From: Demequina sediminis
Lineage (GTDB): Bacteria > Actinomycetota > Actinomycetes > Actinomycetales > Demequinaceae
DNA: 64,000 nucleotides
Direction: 5' to 3'
Assembly (NCBI RefSeq): GCF_030296675.1
Contig: NZ_AP027736.1
Span: 744,001-808,000, forward strand
Positions 25,426 through 33,518 of this stretch are shown here, one piece after another. The notes below the pieces were generated by a model. That model was not told the DNA's origin. It did no database searches and worked only from the letters and a program-made list of their open reading frames with translations. Made by a program: the position numbers and the translations under genes. The number at the start of each line of letters is the position of its first letter. Position 1 is the first letter of the stretch.

Positions 25426-28400
25426 CTATTCGACCACGAGCACCAGGTCGCCGCCCGCGAGTGACTGCGCGGCGTTGATGACCACGCGGGTCACGACACC
25501 GGCCACCGGAGTGGTGATCGAGGACTCCATCTTCATGGCCTCGATCACCGCGACCGTCTGTCCCGCCTCGACCTCGTCGCCCTCGGCGACACGCGGCGTC
25601 ACGAGTCCCGTGAACGGCGACGCGATGTGACCGGGCCGACCGGTGTCGGCCTTCTCCCGCTGCACGACGTCGACCTTCGCGGACAGATCCCTCACCTGAA
25701 TGGGGCGGATCGAGCCGTTGAAGTTGAACATCACCGTGCGCTCGCCGTGCGAGTCGGGCTCGCCCACGGCCTCGATGGTCGCAATGATGCGCACGCCGCG
25801 GTGAAGCTCGATCACCGCCTCCTCGCCCGAGCCGACCGTGAGGCCGTACAGGTAGTGGAACGTGTCGATCACCGAGATGTCGCCGTACTTCTCGATCGCC
25901 TGGTCGAACTCCTTGGCCGGACCGGGGAACAGCAGGTGGTTGAGCCTGCGCTGGCGCTCGGGACCAGGCTGTGCGAGCACCGCGTGGTCGTCCGCCGTGA
26001 GCTCCGGCAGCGTGCGGGACACGTCGCGACCCTGAAGCGCCTTAGTGCGGAACGGCTCGGGCCAGCCGCCCGGCGGGTCGCCCAGCTCGCCGGCAAGGAA
26101 GCCGATGACGGAGTCGGGAAGGTCGTACTTGTCGGGGTTCTCCTCGAAGTCGACCGGATCCGCGTTGTTCGCCACGAGGTGCAGCGCGAGATCGCCCACG
26201 ACCTTCGACGACGGCGTCACCTTGACCAGGTTGCCGAGGATGCGGTTCGCGGCCGCGTACATGTCCTCGATGGCCTCGAACTTGTCTGCGAGCCCCAGCG
26301 AGATCGCCTGCTGGCGCAGGTTCGACAGCTGACCACCGGGGATCTCGTGGTGGTAGACGCGACCCGTGGGTCCCGGAAGACCCGACTCGAACGGCGAGTA
26401 GAGCTTGCGCACGGACTCCCAATAGGGCTCGAGGTCCTGCGCGGCGGCCAGAGAGATGCCGGTGTCGCGCGTGGTGTGCTCGAGCGCCGCGAGAAGTGCC
26501 GACATCGACGGCTGCGACGTGGTGCCCGCCATCGCGGCGTTCGCGACGTCGACCGCGTCGACGCCGGCCTCCGCGGCGGCCAGCAGCGTGCCGATCTGCC
26601 CGCCCGCCGTGTCGTGCGTGTGCAGGTGCACCGGCAGGTCGAAGCGCGCACGCAGGGCCGACACGAGCATGTAGGCCGCCGCGGGACGCAGCAGCCCGGC
26701 CATGTCTTTGATCGCGAGCATGTGTGCGCCTGCGTCGACCAGCTGGTCCGCGAGGCGCAGGTAGTAGTCAAGCGTGTAGAGCTTCTCCTCGGGGGAGATC
26801 ATGTTGCCCGTGTAGCACAGCGTCGCCTCGGCGACCGCGGTGCCGGTGCGCCGGACGGCCTCGATCGCGGGGCGCATCTGCTCGACGTCGTTGAGGGCGT
26901 CGAAGATGCGGAAGATGTCGATTCCGGTGGCCGCGGCCTCCTCGACGAAGGCCACCGCGACCTCATCGGGGTACGGCGTGTAGCCCACGGTGTTGCGTCC
27001 GCGCAGCAGCATTTGCAGCGCGATGTTCGGCATCTTCTCGCGCAGGTCCGCGAGGCGCAGCCACGGGTCCTCGGACAGGAAGCGCATCGCAACGTCGTAG
27101 GTCGCGCCGCCCCAGCACTCGACCGAAAGCAGCTCGGGGGTCATCCGCGCGGTGTGGCCAGCGACGGCGAGGAGATCGTACGTGCGCACGCGCGTCGCGA
27201 GGAGCGACTGATGCGCGTCGCGCATCGTGGTCTCGGTGACACCGAGCGCCTGCTGATCGCGCAACGCCTTCGCGAAGCCCTCGGGACCCAACTCGAGCAG
27301 CCGCTGGCGCGAACCGGGACGCGGCTCGGCGGCGAGGTCGATCGTGGGCAGCTTGTCGACGGGACGCACCACGTCCTCGACGTGCTCGCCCAGCGGACGG
27401 TTCACGGTCGTGTGTCCCAGGAACGCGAGCAGCTTGGTCGAGCGGTCCTGGCTCTCCCCCACCTCGAGAAGCTCGGGGCGCTGGTCGATGAACGCGGTGG
27501 TGACGCCGCCCGCGAGGAAGGCCTCGTCGGACAGCACCGCGCGCAGGAACTGGATGTTGGAGGTCACGCCGCGGATGCGGAACTCGGCGAGCGCGCGCTG
27601 GGCGCGGCGGACGGCGGTCGTGAAGTCGCGACCGCGGCACGTGAGCTTGACGAGCATCGAGTCGAAGTGACCCGTGATGACGTTGCCCGCCATGCCGGTC
27701 GCGCCGTCGAGGCGCACGCCGGCGCCGCCGGGTGAACGGTAGGCGACGATGCGCCCGGTGTCGGGCAGGAAGCCGTTCGCGGGGTCCTCGGTCGTGATGC
27801 GGGTCTGGATCGCAAAGCCGGTGACCTGGATGTCCTCCTGGCGGATGCCCATGTCCTCGAGCGTCTCGCCCGCCGCGATGCGCAGCTGCGAGCTCACGAG
27901 GTCGATCCCGGTGACCTCCTCAGTCACGGTGTGCTCGACCTGGATGCGCGGGTTCATCTCGATGAACACGTGCTGTCCGGCCCGCTCGCCCTCGGTCGCG
28001 ACCAGGAACTCCACGGTGCCGGCGTTGACGTAGCCCAGGCTGGTCGCAAACTTCACCGCATCGGCGCACAGCGCGTCGCGGATCGCGGGGTCGAGCGCGG
28101 GCGCCGGAGCGATCTCGATGACCTTCTGGTGGCGGCGCTGCACCGAGCAGTCACGCTCGAACAGGTGCACGACGTTGCCCTCGGCGTCGGCGAGGATCTG
28201 CACCTCGATGTGGCGCGGCCCCAACACGGCCTGCTCGAGAAACACGGTCGGGTCGCCGAACGCGTTCTCTGCCTCGCGCATCGCGGCGGCCAGCAGCTCG
28301 GGGAGGTCCTCGCGGCGCTCAACGCGGCGCATGCCGCGCCCGCCTCCGCCCGCGACGGCCTTGACGAACACGGGGAAGCCGATCCGATCGGCCTCCGCGA

Positions 28401-28833
28401 TGATGAAGTCTGGGTCCTGCGAGGGCTCCGAGGACTCGAGCACGGGCACGCCGGCCTCGCGCGCTGCCTTGAGCGCGGCGACCTTGTCGCCCGCCTTGGC
28501 GAGCACCTCCGGCGGCGGTCCCACGAAGGTCACGCCTTCCTCGGCGCAGCGGCGAGCGAACTCGACGTTCTCCGACAGGAAGCCGTATCCCGGATAGACC
28601 GCGTCCGCCCCCGCCTGCTTCGCGACGTCGAGGATCGCCTCGATGTCGAGGTAGGCCTTGACGGGGTGGCCCTCCTCGCCGATCTGATAGGCCTCATCGG
28701 CCTTCACCCGGTGCTCGGACATGCGGTCTTCATACGGGAAGACGGCGACCGTCTTTGCTCCGTTCTCGACCGAGGCCCTGAAGGCCCTGACGGCAATCTC
28801 TGCACGGTTTGCCACGAGGACTTTGGCGAACAT
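25426..28833 (-). CDS. pyc: Pyruvate carboxylase
   Basis: Biotin enzyme converting pyruvate to oxaloacetate to refill the TCA cycle. The 1135 residues hold, in order: biotin carboxylase (about 1-450: KVLVANRAEIAVRAFRA, AGGGGRGMR, FIEMNPRIQVEHTVTEE), carboxyltransferase (about 520-820: ETTMRDAHQSLLATR, CWGGATYDVAMRFL, LHTHDTAGG) and a C-terminal biotinyl domain with VIEAMKMESSI. ATG 28833, after GAAGGGAAG, fits the family start; ATG 28860 would add nine residues. The 161-base gap upstream contains two GGACGATGCC copies. Confidence 0.98.
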   Translation of the reverse strand: MFAKVLVANRAEIAVRAFRASVENGAKTVAVFPYEDRMSEHRVKADEAYQIGEEGHPVKAYLDIEAILDVAKQAGADAVYPGYGFLSENVEFARRCAEEGVTFVGPPPEVLAKAGDKVAALKAAREAGVPVLESSEPSQDPDFIIAEADRIGFPVFVKAVAGGGGRGMRRVERREDLPELLAAAMREAENAFGDPTVFLEQAVLGPRHIEVQILADAEGNVVHLFERDCSVQRRHQKVIEIAPAPALDPAIRDALCADAVKFATSLGYVNAGTVEFLVATEGERAGQHVFIEMNPRIQVEHTVTEEVTGIDLVSSQLRIAAGETLEDMGIRQEDIQVTGFAIQTRITTEDPANGFLPDTGRIVAYRSPGGAGVRLDGATGMAGNVITGHFDSMLVKLTCRGRDFTTAVRRAQRALAEFRIRGVTSNIQFLRAVLSDEAFLAGGVTTAFIDQRPELLEVGESQDRSTKLLAFLGHTTVNRPLGEHVEDVVRPVDKLPTIDLAAEPRPGSRQRLLELGPEGFAKALRDQQALGVTETTMRDAHQSLLATRVRTYDLLAVAGHTARMTPELLSVECWGGATYDVAMRFLSEDPWLRLADLREKMPNIALQMLLRGRNTVGYTPYPDEVAVAFVEEAAATGIDIFRIFDALNDVEQMRPAIEAVRRTGTAVAEATLCYTGNMISPEEKLYTLDYYLRLADQLVDAGAHMLAIKDMAGLLRPAAAYMLVSALRARFDLPVHLHTHDTAGGQIGTLLAAAEAGVDAVDVANAAMAGTTSQPSMSALLAALEHTTRDTGISLAAAQDLEPYWESVRKLYSPFESGLPGPTGRVYHHEIPGGQLSNLRQQAISLGLADKFEAIEDMYAAANRILGNLVKVTPSSKVVGDLALHLVANNADPVDFEENPDKYDLPDSVIGFLAGELGDPPGGWPEPFRTKALQGRDVSRTLPELTADDHAVLAQPGPERQRRLNHLLFPGPAKEFDQAIEKYGDISVIDTFHYLYGLTVGSGEEAVIELHRGVRIIATIEAVGEPDSHGERTVMFNFNGSIRPIQVRDLSAKVDVVQREKADTGRPGHIASPFTGLVTPRVAEGDEVEAGQTVAVIEAMKMESSITTPVAGVVTRVVINAAQSLAGGDLVLVVE

Positions 28834-28994
28834 TGGCTTCCCTTCGACGTTGGGGGACATCCTGCCAGGTTTCGATGGACCAGTCAGCCGCCCATGCTGG
28901 GGTTGCGGCGCGGTCCACGCACGCGCAGGCGCGTGGCGAGGACGATGCCGAGGAGGTGGGTGGGAGGGGACGATGCCCCGTGCGGGTGGTGTGG

Positions 28995-29566
28995 TCAGCC
29001 CGCCTGGGTGCGGCGCGCCCTGCGCGCGGCGAGCTCGTCGGTCCCGACCGTTCGCGCCGAGTCGTCGGCGCGGTCAGCGGGAAGGGCCGACAGCGACCCC
29101 TCGAGCTCGCGCCACACCTTGCCCAGCGCGATGCCGAAGACGCCCTGGCCGCCCTGGACGAGGTCGATGACCTCATCGTCCGACGTGCACTCGTACACGG
29201 AGGCGCCGTCGGACATGAGCGTGATCCGTGACAGGTCCTCGACGCCGCGCTCCCGCAGGTGCAGGACTGCGGTGCGAATCTGCTGGAGGGAGACGCCGGA
29301 ATCGAGCAGTCGCTTCACCACGCGCAGCACCAGGATGTCGCGGAAGCCGTACAGCCGCTGGGTTCCCGAGCCCGTCGCGCCGCGCACCGTGGGCTCGACC
29401 AGCCCAGTCCGTGCCCAGTAGTCGAGCTGACGGTAGGTGATGCCCGCCGCCTTGCACGCGGTCGGGCCGCGATAGCCGGTGTTTTCGTCGAGCGTGCGCA
29501 GGCCATCATCGAACAGGATGCCCTGGTCGATCCGCGGGGGAGCCGGTGGCCGGGCTCGTCGCTCAT
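28995..29566 (-). CDS. MerR-family regulator, Rv1830 type (frameshifted as read)
   Basis: Matches the second MerR gene of the garA-ftsR locus (Rv1830 in M. tuberculosis). The DNA-binding part reads TACKAAGITYRQLDYWARTG, followed by SGTQRLYGFRDILVLRVVKR and the sensor-like YECTSDDEVIDLVQGGQGVF. The N-terminus MSDEPGHRLP and the body (RIDQGILFDDGLRTL) are in different frames; a sixth G in GGGGG 29536-29540 joins them into about 190 residues. GGAGGACAG precedes the ATG. The usual gene between this and ftsR, encoding a DUF151 bifunctional nuclease, is absent. Confidence 0.85.
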
Positions 29567-29603
29567 CTGTCCTCCGGATCGCTGTCTCGCGGATTCACCC
29601 GCA

Positions 29604-29623
29604 ACTTCAACCTTGACTTCAAC
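29604..29623. promoter_or_regulatory. Direct repeat ACTTCAAC x2 upstream of MerR gene
   Basis: Two copies of ACTTCAAC (29604-29611 and 29616-29623), one helical turn apart, lie between ftsR and the Rv1830-type gene in an AT-rich island. They could be the binding site of one of the two adjacent MerR proteins. Confidence 0.45.
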
Positions 29624-29681
29624 GTTAGGGGTGGCGCGGTGCCGGGTCAACGACCGCGACGCCGTGTCGCGCGCACGGCAC

Positions 29682-30449
29682 CTATCCTCCCACTCGTTGA
29701 CGCACGACGGCGGAAAATGCGGCGATCGCCGCCTCGCCGAATTCGGCCGCGGCGGCCTCGGCCTGTCCCCGGTCGCGGCGCCGAAGCGGCGCGGCATGAG
29801 CCTCCGCGCGGTCGGCCTCGCGACGCGCCGCGAGCACGAGCGTGCGCAGCGCGCGCGCATCGCCACCCGCGCGCAGGTACGCCGCCGAGGCGACGACCAC
29901 GTCGAGCACAGCGGGCTCATAGCCGTCGGGCACGGTGGGCGCGACGATCCCCAGTGCCTCGAGCTCGGCGAGCGTGTCGCGCGTGATGCCGCCCCGCTCG
30001 GCGACGGCGGCTGCGGTGAGGTAGTCGTCCGGAGCCTCGGAGATCTCGGTGAGGGTCACGGGCTCGTGGAGACGTCCCGCATCGAGCGCGTCGAGCTGCT
30101 CCCTGATCACGGTGAGCGGGCGGTAATGGTCGCGCTGCTGGCGCAACACGAACCGCAGCCGCTCGACATCGGCCGGCGAGTACTGGCGGTATCCCGACGG
30201 CGTGCGTTCGGGGGTCACGAGGCCGCTCGAGTCGAGGAATCGCAGCTTGGACGGCGTGAGTGTCGGGAATTGTCGCTGGACGAGTCCCAACACGTCGCTT
30301 ACGCGCAGCATCGGCTCGTGGGACAGCGAGTGCGGCCAGGTGCCTGTCGGTGACGTCACCTCGCGTGATGCGGGTGCACCGGAGCGAGAGTGGGCCTCGT
30401 CCTCTGCAGGGGTGACGTCGTCTCGGGCGCGAGGGGCGGCCTGAGCCAT
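29682..30449 (-). CDS. ftsR: MerR-family regulator FtsR
   Basis: Homologue of Rv1828 and Corynebacterium glutamicum FtsR, a regulator linked to ftsZ expression and cell division. The 255 residues begin with an Ala/Ser-rich extension, then the MerR DNA-binding domain (MLRVSDVLGLVQRQFPTLTP, KLRFLDSSGLVTPERTPSGY, SPADVERLRFVLRQQRDHY) and a helical C-terminal part (GGITRDTLAELEALGIVAPT). It follows garA by 3 bases, the conserved order odhI/garA-ftsR. Confidence 0.93.
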   Translation of the reverse strand: MAQAAPRARDDVTPAEDEAHSRSGAPASREVTSPTGTWPHSLSHEPMLRVSDVLGLVQRQFPTLTPSKLRFLDSSGLVTPERTPSGYRQYSPADVERLRFVLRQQRDHYRPLTVIREQLDALDAGRLHEPVTLTEISEAPDDYLTAAAVAERGGITRDTLAELEALGIVAPTVPDGYEPAVLDVVVASAAYLRAGGDARALRTLVLAARREADRAEAHAAPLRRRDRGQAEAAAAEFGEAAIAAFSAVVRQRVGG

Positions 30450-30452
30450 GCG

Positions 30453-30875
30453 TCAGGCCTGGGAGCCGGGGTGGAACGTCAGCCGGTACTTGCCGATCTG
30501 AACCTCGTCGCCCGCGGCGAGCACGCGCTCCGTGATGTTCTCCCTGTTCACGTACGTCCCGTTGAGCGAGCCCTGGTCGCGCACCGCGAACTCGTGGCCG
30601 CGACGCAGGAACTGCGCGTGCTCGCGGCTCACGGTGACGTCGTCGAGGAAGATGTCCGACTTCACGGACCTGCCCACCGTGGTGACATCGACGTCGAGCA
30701 GGAAGCGCGCACCCATATTGGGTCCGTGGTGGACGATCAACAGGGCATGGTCGGGTCCGAGCGACTCGACGGCGGCCTGATCCTGCGGGCCGAGGCGGTG
30801 AGGCGCGCCCTCGTCCACGTGGGTCGCGGAGTCGAGCGACATCGTGCGCTCGACGGGGCTCTCGTCGTACGTCAT
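30453..30875 (-). CDS. garA: FHA-domain regulator GarA/OdhI
   Basis: Phosphorylation-controlled inhibitor of 2-oxoglutarate dehydrogenase in actinobacteria. The 140 residues comprise an N-terminal tail and one FHA domain (about 50-125) with RSVKSDIFLDDVTVSREHAQ and GSLNGTYVNRE. In mycobacterial GarA and OdhI the tail carries adjacent threonines in ETTS, targets of PknG and PknB. Here the matching position reads ERTMS, so the first threonine is replaced by Arg and only the second remains. AGGAGGCGCC precedes ATG 30875. Confidence 0.93.
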   Translation of the reverse strand: MTYDESPVERTMSLDSATHVDEGAPHRLGPQDQAAVESLGPDHALLIVHHGPNMGARFLLDVDVTTVGRSVKSDIFLDDVTVSREHAQFLRRGHEFAVRDQGSLNGTYVNRENITERVLAAGDEVQIGKYRLTFHPGSQA

Positions 30876-30959
30876 GGCGCCTCCTTCGGCTCGATGGGTC
30901 CTCTTCATCCTAGGCCCGCGCCGCCCCGCCGGGGAACGTCGGCGCGCGAAAAGCCGGGG

Positions 30960-31568
30960 TCAGGCCCGGGCCTCGATGCGAGCGCGAATGTCGCGCACGT
31001 AGCCGAGTCCGGAGTACCAGTACAGGCCCGCGGCGGCGATGGCGAGCGCGATCGCGATGCCGTGCAGCACCGGAGTCTCGGGCCACGCCACGCGAGCGAG
31101 GTACGCGAGAGGGAGTGCGACATAGAGGCCGGCGGTCGCACACTTGCCCGCGAACGTGACTTGAGGGGGATCGAGCCGGTGGCGCCGCGCGATCACGAGT
31201 GCGCCCGCGACCACGACGTCCCGCGCAAGCAGCACCGCCACGAGCCACCACGGCACGATGTCCCTGATGGCGAGGCCCACGACCACGACGATCGTCAGGA
31301 GGCGGTCGGCGGCGGGATCGAGGAGCCTGCCCAACCGCGTCACCTGGCCCCATCGCCGCGCCAGGAAGCCGTCCAGGAAGTCGCTCACTCCCGCCGCGGC
31401 GAGCGCGGCGATTGCCCATCCATCGGACTCGGCGGCGAGGAGCGCGCCGAACACCACGATGAGCACGATGCGCACCATCGAGATGATGTTGGGCACGGTC
31501 CACACCGAGTCGGGCGACCGCATCGCCGACGGCGACACGTCTTGGCGGGGCTCCTCGGCGGCGGTCAC
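30960..31568 (-). CDS. CDP-alcohol phosphatidyltransferase
   Basis: Membrane enzyme of phospholipid synthesis transferring a phosphatidyl group from CDP-diacylglycerol to an alcohol. The family motif D-x2-D-G-x2-A-R-x8-G-x3-D-x3-D is present in DFLDGFLARRWGQVTRL then GRLLDPAADRL near residues 63-90, with four to six further membrane segments. At 202 residues it resembles PgsA-like or cardiolipin-synthase-like actinobacterial members; the acceptor alcohol cannot be deduced. It lies upstream of garA on the same strand. Confidence 0.88.
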   Translation of the reverse strand: MTAAEEPRQDVSPSAMRSPDSVWTVPNIISMVRIVLIVVFGALLAAESDGWAIAALAAAGVSDFLDGFLARRWGQVTRLGRLLDPAADRLLTIVVVVGLAIRDIVPWWLVAVLLARDVVVAGALVIARRHRLDPPQVTFAGKCATAGLYVALPLAYLARVAWPETPVLHGIAIALAIAAAGLYWYSGLGYVRDIRARIEARA

Positions 31569-31589
31569 GCCCGCCAGTCTAGGGGTGGC

Positions 31590-31739
31590 TCAGGAAGGTT
31601 GGTCCTGCTCCATGACCTTGTCCACGGTCTCGGCGGCAATGCGAGTGGCCTCGTCCTCGCTCGCGCCCCGTGCCAACTCCCTCGCCTTGATCTGCTCGAA
31701 GCGGTAGTGACGCGTGCTCGTCACGGAGTCATCGTTCAT
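31590..31739 (-). CDS. Small charged conserved hypothetical protein (49 aa)
   Basis: ATG 31739 gives MNDDSVTSTRHYRFEQIKAR followed by ELARGASEDEATRIAAETVDKV. This highly charged helical peptide resembles short actinobacterial proteins often labelled plasmid stabilisation or Rho-termination-factor-like on weak grounds. GGAGG lies just upstream. The function is unknown. The upstream gap (31740-31854) has one GGGACGATGCCCC copy and the promoter of the next gene. Confidence 0.65.
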   Translation of the reverse strand: MNDDSVTSTRHYRFEQIKARELARGASEDEATRIAAETVDKVMEQDQPS

Positions 31740-31842
31740 CGTGCACCTCCAGAGCTGGATACCTGGCCCTTCCACCCTAGGACGGGACGATGCCCCGCGC
31801 GAGTGGGCGGGCCCGTTCCGTGACACGCACGGTGCGCGCCTC

Positions 31843-31848
31843 TACGAT
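31843..31848 (+). promoter_or_regulatory. -10 hexamer for leaderless marR gene
   Basis: TACGAT lies 6 bases before the GTG at 31855, without a Shine-Dalgarno sequence. Confidence 0.5.
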
Positions 31849-31854
31849 GGGCGC

Positions 31855-32370
31855 GTGGAAACTCTCGGTCCCGATGCGCGCGACCTCGCGTTGTGGCGCG
31901 CGTTGGCGCTCATGGGCAGGCGTCTGGTCGCCGGTCTCGAGCAGCGCCTCCAGGCGGGAGTCGGAATCTCGGTGCCCGACCTCGACATCCTCATGGCGCT
32001 CGACGCGTCACCGGGCCGCCTGCGCGCGGGATCCCTGGGCGAGATGCTGGGCTGGGAGAAGTCGCGGATCTCTCATCACGTGTCGCGCATGGAGGCGCGC
32101 GGCCTGGTCCAGCGCGTGTCGTGCGATGAGGACCACCGCGGGACCTGGGTCGAGATCGGAGACGCCGGTCGGCTCGCCCTCGACGCGGCCCTGCCGATCT
32201 TCGCGGCCCACCTGCGCGAGGGACTCGTGGACGTGGTCCCGCAGGACGAGGCGGATGTCGTCGCGCGCGTCGCGCTGCGCGTGCTCGACGCGTCCCCCGC
32301 CACGAGTTGCCAGGCCGAGATCGACCGTCTCGGCGTCGAGTTGGGCGTGCGGGAGCCCGCCGCGTCGTGA
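31855..32370 (+). CDS. MarR-family transcriptional regulator
   Basis: Winged-helix regulator of 171 residues. The helix-turn-helix is LRAGSLGEMLGWEKSRISHH then VSRMEARGLVQR, with the wing CDEDHRGTWVEIGDAG. The flavin monooxygenase gene follows 36 bases downstream on the same strand with its own promoter hexamer, so regulation of that gene is possible but unproven. No strong palindrome was seen beside it. Confidence 0.9.
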   Translation: METLGPDARDLALWRALALMGRRLVAGLEQRLQAGVGISVPDLDILMALDASPGRLRAGSLGEMLGWEKSRISHHVSRMEARGLVQRVSCDEDHRGTWVEIGDAGRLALDAALPIFAAHLREGLVDVVPQDEADVVARVALRVLDASPATSCQAEIDRLGVELGVREPAAS

Positions 32371-32393
32371 ACCGCGGCCCTCGCGTCCACGCC

Positions 32394-32399
32394 TAGGCT
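32394..32399 (+). promoter_or_regulatory. -10 hexamer for leaderless monooxygenase gene
   Basis: TAGGCT lies 7 bases before the ATG at 32407. The spacer contains GGAGAG very close to the ATG. Confidence 0.5.
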
Positions 32400-32406
32400 G
32401 GAGAGC

Positions 32407-33507
32407 ATGCCCGACACCTCTGCCCGACTCGTCGACGTGGTCGTGATCGGGGCCGGACAGGCCGGCCTCGCCGTCGCCTATCACCTGCTGAGGCGCGGGG
32501 TGCAACCCGACCGGCTCATGGTGCTCGATCGCGGGCCCGGTCCCGGCGGCGCGTGGCAGCACCGGTGGCCCTCGCTCACGCTGGGTGGCACGCACCGCCT
32601 CCACGACCTGCCCGGCATGGCCGACACCGGCCTGACCTTTGCGAACGCGCCAGCTGATCGACCAGCGCGAGAGGTGGTCGCGGAGTATTACGCCGCCTAC
32701 GAGCGCACTCACGGCATCGACGTGGTGCGTCCGGTGACGGTGGCGCACCTCGACAGGGATCCCGAGGGCTACCTCGTCACGTGCGCTCCGGGCAGCGCGG
32801 TCGCCGCCGTGCGCGCCCGCACCGTCGTCTCGGCCACGGGCACCTGGACCAGCCCTCGCATCCCGCTCGTGTGGGGCCGGGAGCGCTTCCGTGGACGCCA
32901 GGTCACCACCGCGGACTACGCGAGCGCCAGGGAGTTTGAGGGTCGCCGGGTCGCGGTGGTGGGCGGCGGGACGTCCGCGCTCACGTTCCTCGACGAGCTC
33001 GCCGCCGTGGGGGCATCAACCCTGTGGTTTACCCGCCGGGTCCCGACTTTCCACGACGAGGAGGTCGAGCTGTCCCCCGAGCGCGGCCGCGTCGCGGTCG
33101 CGATCCAGGACGAGGCCGCGCGTGCGGGCCGTCCCCTCCCCTCGATCGTGTCCGTCACGGGTCTCCCCCGCTCCGCCCTGGTGCGTCGGCTCGAGTCCGC
33201 CGGCCGGCTCGTGCGCCACCCCATGTTCACCGCGATGACCGAGACCGGCCTCGTGATGCGCAACGGGACGGAGCTCGCGGTCGACGCCGTGATCTGGGCC
33301 ACGGGGTTCCGGCCGGAGATCTCTCACCTTCGCCCGCTCGGGGTGGTTGGCGAGACGGGTGGGATCGCTGTCGAGGACGGCGGCGTGGTCGGCGAGCCGG
33401 GGCTGTTCCTCGCCGGCTACGGGCCGCAGGCGAGCACCCTGTCCTCCAATCGCGCGGCACGCGTGACGGCCCGCAAGGTGGTCGACCACCTCGCGACGAT
33501 CTCCTAG
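32407..33507 (+). CDS. FAD/NAD(P)-dependent flavin monooxygenase-like oxidoreductase
   Basis: Two-dinucleotide-binding flavoprotein of 366 residues. The N-terminal FAD site is VVVIGAGQAGLAVAYHLLRRG, the NAD(P) site is VAVVGGGTSALTFLDEL near residue 180, and the C-terminal ATGFRPEISHLRPLG is typical of the group. It is related to trimethylamine-oxidising and potassium-transport-linked CzcO-type oxidoreductases. The substrate is unknown. It converges with putA. Confidence 0.88.
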   Translation: MPDTSARLVDVVVIGAGQAGLAVAYHLLRRGVQPDRLMVLDRGPGPGGAWQHRWPSLTLGGTHRLHDLPGMADTGLTFANAPADRPAREVVAEYYAAYERTHGIDVVRPVTVAHLDRDPEGYLVTCAPGSAVAAVRARTVVSATGTWTSPRIPLVWGRERFRGRQVTTADYASAREFEGRRVAVVGGGTSALTFLDELAAVGASTLWFTRRVPTFHDEEVELSPERGRVAVAIQDEAARAGRPLPSIVSVTGLPRSALVRRLESAGRLVRHPMFTAMTETGLVMRNGTELAVDAVIWATGFRPEISHLRPLGVVGETGGIAVEDGGVVGEPGLFLAGYGPQASTLSSNRAARVTARKVVDHLATIS

Positions 33508-33518
33508 CAGGCAATCGC

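Noticed and set aside
25627-27735. A 702-codon open frame on the plus strand inside pyc
   Set aside because: Antisense shadow of the carboxylase with no ribosome site and no recognisable domain.
31784-31796. GGGACGATGCCCC as a DosR box
   Set aside because: The half-sites are one base too close and the second half lacks the GnCCC form; kept only as an unexplained recurring motif.
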